64,000 bases of DNA. Origin: Sphaerimonospora cavernae. Its GTDB lineage: Bacteria; Actinomycetota; Actinomycetes; Streptosporangiales; Streptosporangiaceae. Location: the NCBI RefSeq assembly GCF_042435035.1, contig NZ_JBHMQT010000043.1, forward strand, positions 1 through 64,000, read 5' to 3'. The translations under genes and the position numbers were made by a program. The notes beneath the pieces are model-generated. The model was given only the letters and a program-made list of their open reading frames with translations. It ran no database searches and had not been told where the DNA came from. Position 1 is the stretch's first letter. The number at the start of each line of letters is the position of its first letter. This document shows positions 33,508-44,457 of this stretch, piece after piece.

Positions 33508-34011
33508 ATGCCCAGCGTCTACTGCACGCAGTGCGGTCATGCCAACCCCGAGGATGCCCGTTTCTGTTCACGATGCGGTTCGCCGCTGAGCGCACCGGCG
33601 CCCGTCGCAGCCGACACCACCTCCACGATCTCGCTTGAGGCGCTGGAGGCCGAGGCGGGGCAGACCCTGCTGCCGGACAGGTCGGCGGTGGAGCGGCTTC
33701 CGCCGGGAACCGCGCTGCTCGTCGTCATGCGCGGCCCCAACGCGGGGAGTCGTTTTCTGCTGGACAGCGATCTCACTACGGCGGGTCGTCACCCGGAAAG
33801 CGACATTTTCCTGGACGATGTAACCGTGTCCAGGAGGCACGTGGAGTTCTACCGGCGCGGCGGCCAGTTCACCGTGCGTGACGTCGGCAGCCTCAACGGC
33901 ACCTACGTCAACCGGGAGCGCATCGAGGAGTCCCCGCTCACGGGCGGCGACGAGGTGCAGATCGGCAAGTTCCGGCTGGTGTTCCTCACGCGTGGCTCTG
34001 GAGGGCTGTGA
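33508..34011 (+). CDS. garA: GarA/OdhI-like FHA-domain regulator with zinc ribbon
   Basis: 167 residues. N-terminal zinc ribbon (CTQCGHANPEDARFCSRCG, residues 6-24), then a linker with the phospho-acceptor-type motif ADTTSTISLE (~35-44), then an FHA domain (~70-160): GSRFLLDSDLTTAGRHPESDI, VSRRHVEFYRRGGQFTVRD, LNGTYVNRERIE. GarA/OdhI binds and inhibits 2-oxoglutarate dehydrogenase when the Thr is unphosphorylated, and is switched off by PknB/PknG phosphorylation. The zinc ribbon is an addition relative to mycobacterial GarA. Gene order with ftsR, bfn, merR and gcvP matches the mycobacterial Rv1827-Rv1832 region, which supports the symbol. Confidence 0.85.
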   Translation: MPSVYCTQCGHANPEDARFCSRCGSPLSAPAPVAADTTSTISLEALEAEAGQTLLPDRSAVERLPPGTALLVVMRGPNAGSRFLLDSDLTTAGRHPESDIFLDDVTVSRRHVEFYRRGGQFTVRDVGSLNGTYVNRERIEESPLTGGDEVQIGKFRLVFLTRGSGGL

Positions 34012-34030
34012 TCGCTGAGGAGGGGGGATC

Positions 34031-34696
34031 ATGGGCGCGCAGGCCGTACGGGCGTTCATGAGCATCGGGGAGGTGCTCGCCCTGCTGCAGGGGGAGTTCC
34101 CCGACATCACCATCTCCAAGATCCGCTTCCTGGAGGGTGAGGGGCTCATCGAGCCGCAGCGGAGCCCGTCGGGCTACCGCAAGTTCACTCATCATGACGT
34201 CGAGCGGCTGCGCTACATCCTCACCGCGCAGCGCGACCACTACCTGCCCCTCCGCGTGATCAAGGATCATCTGGACGAGCAGGCCGCCCGCCCGCGCCCG
34301 GTGCCCGCCGGGACCGCCGGGGCGCCTCCCGTACGGCTGAGCCGGGAGGAACTGATCGAGGCGGCGGGCATCGACGAGGAGACGCTCGCCGAGATGGAGA
34401 GCTTCGGTCTCGTCGCCTCCGTCGCCCGTCACTACGACGGGGAGGCGATGGAGGTGGCCCGCAGCGTGGCGGCGCTGGCGAAGTTCGGCCTGCACTCCAG
34501 GCACCTTCGGGCAGTCAGAGCCGCGGTGGAGCGGGAGGCGGGCCTGATCGAGCAGGCGGTGGCCCCGTTGATGCGCCGCCGGGCGCCCGGCGCGATCGCG
34601 CAGGCGGACGAGACCGCCAGGGAGATCTCCGGACTTCTTCAAGAATTGCACAACGCGTTACTTCGTGGCAGTGTTCGCGGCGTTCAGGGGCGGTGA
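34031..34696 (+). CDS. ftsR: MerR-family regulator FtsR
   Basis: 221 residues. N-terminal MerR winged helix (MSIGEVLALLQGEFPDITIS, KIRFLEGEGLIEPQRSPSGYRKF, then DVERLRYILTAQRDHYLPL), followed by ~110 residues of helices that lack metal-binding Cys. It matches the Rv1828/FtsR group, which activates ftsZ and other division genes in corynebacteria. GAGGAGGGG lies just upstream. It follows garA by 19 bases and is likely in the same operon. Confidence 0.85.
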   Translation: MGAQAVRAFMSIGEVLALLQGEFPDITISKIRFLEGEGLIEPQRSPSGYRKFTHHDVERLRYILTAQRDHYLPLRVIKDHLDEQAARPRPVPAGTAGAPPVRLSREELIEAAGIDEETLAEMESFGLVASVARHYDGEAMEVARSVAALAKFGLHSRHLRAVRAAVEREAGLIEQAVAPLMRRRAPGAIAQADETAREISGLLQELHNALLRGSVRGVQGR

Positions 34697-34772
34697 CCGG
34701 CATATGCGGTCGGTCCCGGGTGTTACGTTGAATGCCTGGTGATATGTCGCGACGCTTGAGACGGAGCCGCCC

Positions 34773-35243
34773 GTGTTGCAGATGGAGGTCGTGGGGGTTC
34801 GCGTTGAGATGCCCACCAATCAGCCGATTGTCCTGTTGAAGGAGACGAGCGGCGATCGGTATCTACCGATCTGGATAGGCATGACCGAGGCGACCGCCAT
34901 CGCGTTGGCTCAGGCGGAGGAGCCGCCGCCGAGGCCGCTCACCCATGACTTGTTCCGTGACGTGATCGAGGCCCTGGGGGTGCGGTTGCGCACCGTCAAC
35001 ATCGTCGCGCTCCGTGATGGGATCTTCTTCGCCGATCTGGTGTTCTCCAACGGCGTGGAGGTGAGCGCCCGGCCGTCGGACTCGATCGCGCTGGCGCTGC
35101 GCACGGGGGCGACGATCTACGCCAGCGAGGACGTGGTCCAGGAGGCGGGTGTGAGCATGCCCGACGACCAAGAGGACGAGGTCGAGAAGTTCCGCCAGTT
35201 CCTGGACAAAATCACTCCCGAAGACTTCGGTCGGGCGGGCTGA
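34773..35243 (+). CDS. bifunctional nuclease domain protein (DUF151)
   Basis: 156 residues from GTG at 34773. The BFN domain runs from MEVVGVRVEMPTNQPIVLL to RPSDSIALALRTGATIYASEDV, with the conserved LPIWIGMTEATAIALA and RPLTHDLFRDVIEALG. The last ~25 residues are acidic (DDQEDEVEKFRQFLDKI). Plant and archaeal relatives have nuclease activity; the bacterial function is uncertain. It is the Rv1829 equivalent in the conserved cluster between ftsR and the second merR gene. Confidence 0.87.
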   Translation: MLQMEVVGVRVEMPTNQPIVLLKETSGDRYLPIWIGMTEATAIALAQAEEPPPRPLTHDLFRDVIEALGVRLRTVNIVALRDGIFFADLVFSNGVEVSARPSDSIALALRTGATIYASEDVVQEAGVSMPDDQEDEVEKFRQFLDKITPEDFGRAG

Positions 35244-35398
35244 CGTGCCGGTCGATTTCGGGAGATTACGCTTTACGACGCGCCGGACGGGGTCGTTGAC
35301 TGACGATGCCCCCAGTCCTACGGTGCAAGGGAAACCACGGTTGTAATTCACGAACCCCCAGATCAGACCGTGGGATGAGAGAAAGCCGGAGGTCCGCA

Positions 35399-36016
35399 GT
35401 GGCGGTCAGCAGCGGCGAGGGTAAGTCGGCCGGCCAGCACGACCCGGTCCGGCAGTCGGCGCGGGAGCGCGCCGGCGAGCAGGGTCTGCTGTTCGACGAG
35501 CGGCCGACCGCGCTGCCCGATGACATCGGATACCGCGGTCCCACGGCATGCGCCGCGGCCGGGATCACCTACCGGCAGCTCGACTACTGGGCGCGTACCG
35601 AGCTCGTCCTGCCGACGATAAGGGCCGCCCAGGGATCGGGGTCGCAGCGACTGTACAGCTTCCGCGACATCCTCGTGCTGAAAGTCGTCAAACGCCTCCT
35701 CGACACCGGCGTCTCGCTGCAGCAGATACGCACCGCCGTACGGCACCTGCGGGACCGGGGGGTCAACGACCTGGCCCAGATCACGTTGATGAGCGACGGG
35801 GTGAGCGTCTATGAGTGCACCTCGGCCGACGAGGTGATCGACCTGCTGCAGGGCGGACAGGGCGTGTTCGGCATCGCGCTGGGCCGGGTCTGGCGCGAGG
35901 TGGAGGGGTCGCTCGCCGAGCTGCCGGGCGAGCGGGCGGAAGCCGCCTCCGATGCGGAGGGTGACCATCCGGCGGACGAACTGGCCCGGCGTCGTAAGGC
36001 TCGCAAGACCGGATGA
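35399..36016 (+). CDS. MerR-family regulator (Rv1830-like)
   Basis: 205 residues from GTG 35399, fixed by GGAGG six bases upstream (35388-35392). After a disordered, charged N-terminus of ~40 residues comes a MerR winged helix: YRGPTACAAAGITYRQLDYW, RTELVLPTIRAAQGSGSQRLYSF, then DILVLKVVKRLLDTGVSLQQI. A C-terminal ~70-residue domain (LMSDGVSVYECTSADEVIDL) likely forms the effector or dimer part, without Cys ligands. By gene order it is the Rv1830 equivalent. It ends with a short tandem repeat overlapping the stop codon, just before the glycine riboswitch. Confidence 0.82.
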   Translation: MAVSSGEGKSAGQHDPVRQSARERAGEQGLLFDERPTALPDDIGYRGPTACAAAGITYRQLDYWARTELVLPTIRAAQGSGSQRLYSFRDILVLKVVKRLLDTGVSLQQIRTAVRHLRDRGVNDLAQITLMSDGVSVYECTSADEVIDLLQGGQGVFGIALGRVWREVEGSLAELPGERAEAASDAEGDHPADELARRRKARKTG

Positions 36017-36043
36017 ACAAGACCGGATAACAAGATCGGATAA
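36004..36043. repeat. three 13-14-bp tandem repeats over a stop codon
   Basis: CAAGACCGGATGAA (36004), CAAGACCGGATAA (36018) and CAAGATCGGATAA (36031), head to tail. The first copy contains the TGA stop of the MerR gene; each later copy brings a TAA in place of it. This looks like a local duplication of the gene's 3' end. Confidence 0.8.
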
Positions 36044-36103
36044 AGGGACCGCGGGTGGTGGTCCGGATTCCGGGTAACGGTAGAGTGAATACGGCCGACG
36101 ACC

Positions 36104-36300
36104 ACGTGCGGGAGAGCCCCCTGGTGGCAGGGGCGCCGAAGGAGCAACCTCCCCGGAATCTCTCAGGCATCCGTACCGCACGGACGAGGCGACTCTGAAA
36201 AGCGGGCGCACCAGCCAGGTGGGCCTCACCGAAGGGGAAAGCCGGGACCAGATCGGCCCGGTGAAGCTCTCAGGTCCGATGACAGAGGGGGAGACCGCAC
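36104..36300 (+). promoter_or_regulatory. tandem glycine riboswitch (gcvT motif)
   Basis: Two aptamers in series. The first has GGGAGAG (36110-36116), GGCGCCGAAGGAGCAA, and AATCTCTCAGGCA, closed by ACTCTGAAAAG. The second has TCACCGAAGGGGAAA, GTGAAGCTCTCAGGT and GATGACAGAGGGGGAG. These are the hallmark conserved strings of both glycine aptamers with the usual short linker. The ATG of gcvP follows 36 bases later. A -10-like TAGAGT at 36081-36086 would place the transcript start just ahead of aptamer 1. It should switch on gcvP when glycine is abundant. Confidence 0.93.
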
Positions 36301-36335
36301 ACGCCTGGTCTCGACCCGCCCGGGAGGCCCCTGTC

Positions 36336-39209
<2,874 letters not shown>

Positions 39210-39308
39210 GTCCGTACGGCTTGGCGCATGTCGGTCCCGCCCGGTGGTCGTCCGCACTAGGATCCTGGTGATCGTTTCCTGTCCCCAGATCCGATGCGAG
39301 GCCCCTCG

Positions 39309-39881
39309 ATGACGGCCATCGACCCCGGGCGGCTCGACCATGCCCACCGGCTTGCCCAGGCCCACCAGTTGACGCGGTCCGGCGACCTGGACGGCGCGGC
39401 CGCGATCTTCGCGGAGCTGGCCGAGGACGAGGCGTCGCCGGACCGGGCTGAGGCGGGCGCCGGCCTGTCGGCCGTCGCCGAGCGGATGGCGGAACTGCTG
39501 CTGGAGGAGGGCGATCCGGGGCAGGCGGCGGACGTTCTGGTCCGGGCGCTGTCCGTCGACGCCGTGGCCGACGTGGCCGACGCGGCACGCCTGCGGGTGC
39601 TGCTCGGCATCGCCCACCTCGAACTGGCGTGTGCCGAGTTCGCCGCCGCGGTCGAGGACGGCCGCGGCGAGGGCGCCGATGCCGACACCGGCGCCCTCGC
39701 CATCGAACTGCTGGCCCGGACGCTGCCGTTGCGCGGCCGCGACGCCGACGCCGCGACCGTCTGGCGTTACGGCCTGGACCACCCGGACCAGGCCCTGGCC
39801 GAGCAGGTGCGGCTCCGTCTCGGCCGGGACGTCCGGCCCGCCGTGTCGGCGACCCCGGAATCTCCCGAGAGCACTCCCTGA
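39309..39881 (+). CDS. TPR-like helical repeat protein
   Basis: 190 residues, Ala/Leu/Glu/Asp-rich and nearly all helix. Three or four ~34-residue TPR-like units can be seen, for example LAQAHQLTRSGDLDGAAAIFAELAED and MAELLLEEGDPGQAADVLVRAL in parts, with the W/L/G/A/P spacing kept only weakly. No enzyme motif or signal peptide, so a cytosolic scaffold is inferred. The ATG at 39309 starts 100 bases after gcvP. It runs to within one base of the convergent gene, so no terminator fits between them. Confidence 0.65.
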   Translation: MTAIDPGRLDHAHRLAQAHQLTRSGDLDGAAAIFAELAEDEASPDRAEAGAGLSAVAERMAELLLEEGDPGQAADVLVRALSVDAVADVADAARLRVLLGIAHLELACAEFAAAVEDGRGEGADADTGALAIELLARTLPLRGRDADAATVWRYGLDHPDQALAEQVRLRLGRDVRPAVSATPESPESTP

Positions 39882-39882
39882 G

Positions 39883-40383
39883 TCAGCGCTGCCTGCGCCG
39901 GCCCAGGGCGTAGGCCAGGTTGACGGCGACGATGCCGCCCCAGGCCAGCAGCAGCCCGGGGGTCCCGGCATTGCCCACGGCGATACCCGTGAGCGGGATC
40001 CCCAAGGCGAGTGACCCCATCGCCACGCCCACCGCGCTGTCCTTCTTCTGGGGAGGCGGCGTCTGCTGCTGGTGAGGCCCCTGCTGATAGTGCGCCTGGG
40101 CCGCCACCTCGTTGCGTACCCGTGCCCCGATCTCCACGTCGAGCTTGTCGAGGAACGAGTCGACCAGGGCGTCCTCGTACTCCGGCCCCAGGTCCCGCCG
40201 CGCGGCCAGGACGGCGCGAAGATCCTCGCGCGGCGACGGGGCGACGGGCTGCGGCGGGCGGGCCTGCGGCGGATAGGGCTGCTGAGGCTGCGGCCAGGCG
40301 GGCGTGGGCTGGGCCGTCGTGGGACGGCCAGCGTTGGGGTGGCCCGTTCCGGGCGGCTGCGATGCTGTTTCCGGCACCTTCAC
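39883..40383 (-). CDS. Pro/Gln-rich membrane protein, uncharacterised
   Basis: 166 residues from GTG at 40383. The first ~50 residues are Pro/Gln/Ala-rich (PQPQQPYPPQARPPQPVAP). A helical block follows (REDLRAVLAARRDLGPEYEDALVDSFLDKLD, VEIGARVRNEV), then another Gln/Pro linker. Two C-terminal membrane helices are VGVAMGSLALGIPLTGIAVG and GLLLAWGGIVAVNLAYALG, ending RRRQR. The cytosolic N-terminal block with EYEDALVDSFL recurs in actinobacterial membrane proteins of unknown role. Confidence 0.65.
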   Translation of the reverse strand: MKVPETASQPPGTGHPNAGRPTTAQPTPAWPQPQQPYPPQARPPQPVAPSPREDLRAVLAARRDLGPEYEDALVDSFLDKLDVEIGARVRNEVAAQAHYQQGPHQQQTPPPQKKDSAVGVAMGSLALGIPLTGIAVGNAGTPGLLLAWGGIVAVNLAYALGRRRQR

Positions 40384-40470
40384 ATTCTGCCTCTTGCGCG
40401 GGCGGGCCGGTGTCCTCCGTTAGTAGGGGCGGTCGTTCCTGCTGAAGGCGGAGGCGATACGGTCAACCTC

Positions 40471-41082
40471 ATGGAGATCGAGACCCCGTACGGCCCGGCG
40501 CTGGCCGAGGTGGACGAGGTGCCCGATCCCAGGCTGCTGCTGGTGCTGACCCACGGCTCGGCAGGCGGAGTCGACGCCCCCGACCTGATGGCCGTACGGG
40601 ACGCCGTGCTGGAGATCGGCGGCACCGTGGCCCGGGTCGTCCAGCCGTTCCGGATGCGCGGCGCCAGGGCTCCCGGCTCGGCGGCCAAACAGGATGAGGC
40701 GTGGCTGGCGGTCGTGGCCGCGCTGCGCGGGCGCCACCCCGGCATGACGCTCGTTCAGGGCGGGCGGAGCAACGGGGCGAGGGTGGCCTGCCGTACGGCA
40801 CGGGCCGCCGGAGCGGCAGGGGTGATCGCATTGGCGTTCCCGCTGCGCCCGCCGGCCAGGCCGGAACGCTCACGTGCGGAGGAGCTCAGGCAGGCGGGAA
40901 CACCCGTACTTGTGATCAATGGAGATCGTGACGCGTTCGGCGTTCCGGACGAGGCGGACGCGGCACGTCTGGTGGTCCTGCCGGGTGAGACGCACGATCT
41001 GAAGAAAGACCCCGTGCGGGTGGGCACGGAGGTCGCGCGGTGGCTGCCGGAACTGCTGGGGCTGCCGGAGGAGCAGCCGTGA
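40471..41082 (+). CDS. alpha/beta-hydrolase (KANL3/Tex30-like)
   Basis: 203 residues. It has the minimal alpha/beta-hydrolase core without a cap: LLLVLTHGSAGG (oxyanion strand), nucleophile elbow QGGRSNGARVACRTA (GxSxG), acid near VLVINGDRDAFG and His in LPGETHDLKK. This motif set, including GRSNG-R and the GDRDxFG strand, fits the KANL3/Tex30 family. The substrate is unknown; carboxyl-ester hydrolase is the default guess. It is divergent from the Pro-rich membrane protein gene. Confidence 0.8.
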   Translation: MEIETPYGPALAEVDEVPDPRLLLVLTHGSAGGVDAPDLMAVRDAVLEIGGTVARVVQPFRMRGARAPGSAAKQDEAWLAVVAALRGRHPGMTLVQGGRSNGARVACRTARAAGAAGVIALAFPLRPPARPERSRAEELRQAGTPVLVINGDRDAFGVPDEADAARLVVLPGETHDLKKDPVRVGTEVARWLPELLGLPEEQP

Positions 41083-41087
41083 GGGGC

Positions 41088-41288
41088 TCAGGCGGCGTTG
41101 GCGGTCATGTCGGTGGGGCGATGCGGGGCGATGACGCCGCCGTCGGGTAGCAGCTCACCGGTGTCCTCGAACAGCACGACACCGTTGCAGAGCAGGCTCC
41201 AACCCTGCTCCGGATGGATCGCTATCGTACGCGCGGCTTCGCGGTCCTTCGCTTCAGCGCTGGGACAGGCCGGTTCATGAGGGCACAT
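41088..41288 (-). CDS. DUF5999 family protein
   Basis: 66 residues beginning MCPHEPACPSAEAKDREAAR, with three paired Cys/His residues at the N-terminus and the signature GWSLLCNGVVLFEDTGELLPDG followed by PHRP. This matches DUF5999, a short actinobacterial family often regulated during development; the Cys/His cluster may bind zinc. The role is unknown. Convergent with the hydrolase gene, five bases apart. Confidence 0.85.
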   Translation of the reverse strand: MCPHEPACPSAEAKDREAARTIAIHPEQGWSLLCNGVVLFEDTGELLPDGGVIAPHRPTDMTANAA

Positions 41289-41616
41289 CGCCGGGGCTCC
41301 GTGTCTTTCTCGTTCGCTCGCTGGTTCGGGAGAACGAGCGTATGGGGTTGACGTTGTGACAGCCGAACACTGGACTACACCAGTCTGCGGCGTGGCCGCA
41401 TCAGAGTGACATAGTCCGTTCGGGCGGTTTCCGCCGGTCGGGGGCTCGCACCGCTACCGGATCGGGCCGCGACCCGAGCAGACGGATGACTGACCCCGTC
41501 TGGCCGGACCGCTCCCGAACAGGCTGTGGCACACCTGATGTGACCCAGTACGCAAGAGTGCCTCACGGACGATAACGGTCCAACTTCGACACGCCGACCG
41601 TCCGGTAACTGAGCTG
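41289..41616. other. 328-bp intergenic region
   Basis: Between the DUF5999 5' end and the 3' end of the TetR gene. No credible ORF: candidates lack ribosome sites and family features. It must hold the DUF5999 promoter. A TTGACG at 41348-41353 is on the plus strand and has no good -10 partner. Confidence 0.35.
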
Positions 41617-42216
41617 TTATCCGCCAAGCCCGGCGATGAGGGCGTCGAGACCCTGCTCGAACTCCCGCTCGCCCTCGGCCGTACGCGCGTCCCTGACGTC
41701 GGCGTCGGGGTCGGCCCAGCCGGACTGCTGGACCTCGACGGCGACGCTGCCGAAGACGTAGGCGCGCAGGGCACGCACCGCGGCCGGCGCCGCGTCGCCG
41801 AGACCGGCATCCCGCAACTGCTCGATCTGCTCGCCGATGGAGAGCAGTGCCGCTCCCTTGGGCGGTTTGACCAGGGCCAGCGACAGAACCCCCGGATGCT
41901 CCAGCAGTGCCGTACGGCTCGCGCGGGCCCAGGCCCGGGCCAGCTCCTGCCAGGAGGACGCGGCGCCGGACTCGTCGGCACCGGATCCGTCTGGGCCGGG
42001 CGCGACCTGAACGGCGGTGACATGCTCGGCGAGTGCGTCCATCAGCGCCTCCTTGCCTCGCGGGAGGTGGTGGTAGACGGCCATGGCCTCCACCTGGAGG
42101 GCGTCGCCGAGCCTGCGCATGGTCAGCCTGCGCAGCCCCTGTCCGTCGGCGATGTGCAGGGCGGCGTCGATGATGCGTTCCCGGGACAGCGGGACGGGAG
42201 GGCGTTTGGCGGGCAT
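41617..42216 (-). CDS. TetR/AcrR-family regulator
   Basis: 199 residues. The N-terminal helix-turn-helix is clear (SRERIIDAALHIADGQGLRRLTMRRLGDALQVEAMAVYHHLP in parts, residues ~10-55). The C-terminal ~130 residues are ligand-binding helices of TetR_C type (LARAWARASRTALLEHPGVL, ALRAYVFGSVAVEV). MPAKRPPVPLSRER at 42216 is the likely start. No divergent target gene of a typical efflux type is beside it; the nearest divergent gene is a hypothetical. Target and ligand unknown. Confidence 0.88.
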   Translation of the reverse strand: MPAKRPPVPLSRERIIDAALHIADGQGLRRLTMRRLGDALQVEAMAVYHHLPRGKEALMDALAEHVTAVQVAPGPDGSGADESGAASSWQELARAWARASRTALLEHPGVLSLALVKPPKGAALLSIGEQIEQLRDAGLGDAAPAAVRALRAYVFGSVAVEVQQSGWADPDADVRDARTAEGEREFEQGLDALIAGLGG

Positions 42217-42349
42217 GAGCCCCACGCTGCCACAGGTGACCTTACTTTGTAAACGGGGTGGGCCCGGTTGACCGCGATGTGCGGTGTCCGCCGGGCAACG
42301 CGTACCCTACCCAAGGGCGATGCGTTCGCCGGATCTGGAGGAGCTGACG

Positions 42350-42745
42350 ATGGCGTTTTTCCGTCCGCGGGTGAGCCGGGAGGCGGAAGTCCGTTACCAC
42401 GCGGACCAGGAGATCGGGAAGGGCTTCACCGCCCTGCTGGAGAAGGCTCGGGAGGCCCAGCGGCACCTGCGTGCCGTGGAGGCCGCGGGCGGGTCCGTGG
42501 CGGAGCGGCGTGCAGCCGGGCTGGCGCTCGACCGCGCACTCACCGCGGCGCTGCGGGCCGCCGAGGCCGGGCAGCGGGCGACGCTCGGGATCAAGGGCTA
42601 CGACAACCGCATCGCGCGGCGCAAGGCCAGGGCCACTCCTGACGGGGCGCTGTGGACGGCGGAGGTCAGCCGCCTGCGCACGCTGCGGGAGGAGAACAAG
42701 CTGAACCTTCCGGGGATTCCCCAGGTCTACGCGGTGGCCCGCTGA
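42350..42745 (+). CDS. hypothetical protein
   Basis: 131 residues from ATG 42350, supported by GGAGGAG eight bases upstream. It is basic and helical: VSREAEVRYHADQEIGKGFTALLEKAREAQRHLRAVEAAGG, AALRAAEAGQRATLGIKGYDNRIARRKARATPDG, LRTLREENKLNLPGIPQVYAVAR (in parts). Coiled-coil character in the centre. No family or catalytic motif recognised. It is convergent with the sigma factor gene, separated by a strong terminator. Confidence 0.6.
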   Translation: MAFFRPRVSREAEVRYHADQEIGKGFTALLEKAREAQRHLRAVEAAGGSVAERRAAGLALDRALTAALRAAEAGQRATLGIKGYDNRIARRKARATPDGALWTAEVSRLRTLREENKLNLPGIPQVYAVAR

Positions 42746-42762
42746 GCTCGCATACGTAGACG

Positions 42763-42797
42763 CGTACGGCCCGCGCCGGGATGGCGCGGGCCGTACG
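42763..42797. terminator. bidirectional terminator between hypothetical gene and rpoD
   Basis: Perfect 15-bp inverted repeat CGTACGGCCCGCGCC / GGCGCGGGCCGTACG with a five-base loop (GGGAT), centred between convergent stop codons at 42745 and 42818. Confidence 0.8.
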
Positions 42798-42817
42798 TTC
42801 GACGTCGTCCCCGGGGA

Positions 42818-44320
42818 TCAGCTCGCCCAGTCGAGGAGGGGGCGCGTGTTGCTCGGGTGGCGGAGCTTGGACAGCGACTCCTTCTCGAGCTGGCGGATCC
42901 GCTCCCGGGTGAGGCCCAGGTGCTTGCCGATCTCGTCGAGCGTGTGCGGCTTGCCGTCGGTCAGCCCGAAGCGCAGGCTCATGATCTTCGCCTCGCGCGG
43001 CGACAGGTTGCCCAGCACGCCCTTGAGCTGCTCGGCCAGCAACTGCCGGTCCACGACCTCGGATGCCTCGGGGGAGTCCACGTCCTCGATCAGGTCGCCG
43101 ATCCGCGTCTCGCCGTCCTCGCCGATCGTGGAGTCGAGGCTGATCGGCTGCCTGCTCGTACGCAGCAGCTCCTCGATCTGGTCCGGAGTCTTGTCCAGCT
43201 CGACCGCCAGCTCCTCCGGGGTGGGTTCCCGGCCGAGCCGCTGGTGCATGTCGCGCTCGACACGCGACAGCTTCGACAGCATCTCCAGCACGTGGACGGG
43301 CAGGCGGATCGTACGAGCCGAGTCGGCGAAGCCGCGCTGGATGGCCTGCCTGATCCACCACATGGCGTACGTGGAGAACTTGTAGCCCTTGGTGTAGTCG
43401 AACTTCTCCACCGCGCGGATCAGACCGAGGTTGCCCTCCTGCACGACGTCGAGCAGGGACATGCCGCGGTCGGTGTACTTCTTGGCCACCGACACGACCA
43501 GACGGAGGTTCGCCTCCAGCATGTGGTCCTTGGCCCGCCTGCCGTCCTCGATGATCCACTCGAGGTCGTCGCGCACGCCCGGCGGCATCCTCTGGCCGTC
43601 CTCCAGGGCGGTCTCCAGCTTGTACTCGGCGTACAACCCGGCCTCTATGCGCTTGGCCAACTCGACTTCCTGCGCGGCGGTCAGCAGCGTCCGGCGGCCG
43701 ATCGACTTCAGGTAGGTGTGGACGGAGTCGCCCATCACCGAGGTGTTGTCGTCGAGATCCATGCCGTCGGCGTCCTCGGCCCCGGTGTCGATGCCGGCGG
43801 CGGCTTCGGCGGCCATCTCCGGGTCGAGGTCGGCCGGCGGCTCGGCCTCCTCCGGCGCGGCGCTCAGGTCGGCTTCGGCCGCCTTGCGGGTCTTACGTGC
43901 CTTGGTGGTCTTCGTGGCCTTGACGGTGTCACCGTCGGCCTTCGTCGACGCGGCGGTCTGCGCTGTCGAGGTCTGCGCTGTCGAGGTCTGCGTTGTCGAG
44001 GTCAGGGGGCTCTCCTCGGCCGGCTGCGCCGAGGCTCTGGCCCTGCGGGTCTTCCCGGCGGCGGGAGCCGCCTTCTTGGCGGAGGTCATCCGCGTGGGCG
44101 CCGTCTTCGGTCCCTCCTCGGCGGCCAGTTCGACACCCGCCTCGGCCAGCTCTCGGAGAATCGTGCGGCCCTCGGCAGGGCCGACGCCGGCCTTCGTGAA
44201 TGCCTCGCGCAGCTCCGGCAGGGAGAGGTGACCCTGAGCACGCCCCCGCTCCAGCAACTGGTCGAGAGTCGTCGGGATCACCTCGCGCCCGAGCGAGGTC
44301 GCCACGGAGGTCCGGGGCAT
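42818..44320 (-). CDS. rpoD: principal RNA polymerase sigma factor (RpoD/HrdB/SigA)
   Basis: 500 residues. The N-terminal ~200 are low complexity: Lys/Ala-rich blocks and short repeats (TSTTQTSTAQTSTAQT) plus an acidic stretch, as in HrdB. Region 1.2: SVHTYLKSIGRRTLLTAAQEVEL. Region 2: ANLRLVVSVAKKYTDRGMSLLDVVQEGNLGL in parts, FDYTKGYKFSTYAMWWIRQAI. Region 3: LPVHVLEMLSKL. Region 4: LSPREAKIMSLRFGL and the HTH TLDEIGKHLGLTRERIRQLEKE. All mark a group-1 housekeeping sigma factor. The ATG at 44320 has GGAGGAGG eight bases upstream. The SigR-like promoter and repeat element B lie upstream. Confidence 0.96.
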   Translation of the reverse strand: MPRTSVATSLGREVIPTTLDQLLERGRAQGHLSLPELREAFTKAGVGPAEGRTILRELAEAGVELAAEEGPKTAPTRMTSAKKAAPAAGKTRRARASAQPAEESPLTSTTQTSTAQTSTAQTAASTKADGDTVKATKTTKARKTRKAAEADLSAAPEEAEPPADLDPEMAAEAAAGIDTGAEDADGMDLDDNTSVMGDSVHTYLKSIGRRTLLTAAQEVELAKRIEAGLYAEYKLETALEDGQRMPPGVRDDLEWIIEDGRRAKDHMLEANLRLVVSVAKKYTDRGMSLLDVVQEGNLGLIRAVEKFDYTKGYKFSTYAMWWIRQAIQRGFADSARTIRLPVHVLEMLSKLSRVERDMHQRLGREPTPEELAVELDKTPDQIEELLRTSRQPISLDSTIGEDGETRIGDLIEDVDSPEASEVVDRQLLAEQLKGVLGNLSPREAKIMSLRFGLTDGKPHTLDEIGKHLGLTRERIRQLEKESLSKLRHPSNTRPLLDWAS

Positions 44321-44410
44321 AGGACACCTCCTCCTTGACGGAGTTCGTTGTTGTGGGTGCTGACGGTGGGGCGCGGCGGTCTCTCGGCGGCTCAGCGCAC
44401 CAGTAGCAAT

Positions 44411-44436
44411 AACGCCACCGCGCCCAGTTTGTTCCC
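44411..44436 (-). promoter_or_regulatory. SigR-like promoter of rpoD
   Basis: On the minus strand GGGAAC is followed by 17 bases and GTT, close to the SigR consensus (GGAAT, about 18 bases, GTT). It lies 91-116 bases upstream of the rpoD start codon. In Streptomyces coelicolor one hrdB promoter is SigR-dependent, so position and sequence agree with known biology. A second, vegetative promoter was not identified. Confidence 0.45.
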
Positions 44437-44457
44437 TCCCCCCACCCCCTCCCGTGC

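Noticed and set aside
41375..41566. 63-residue minus-strand ORF in the DUF5999/TetR gap
   Set aside because: Composition is unlike a folded protein, there is no ribosome site and no recognisable motif.
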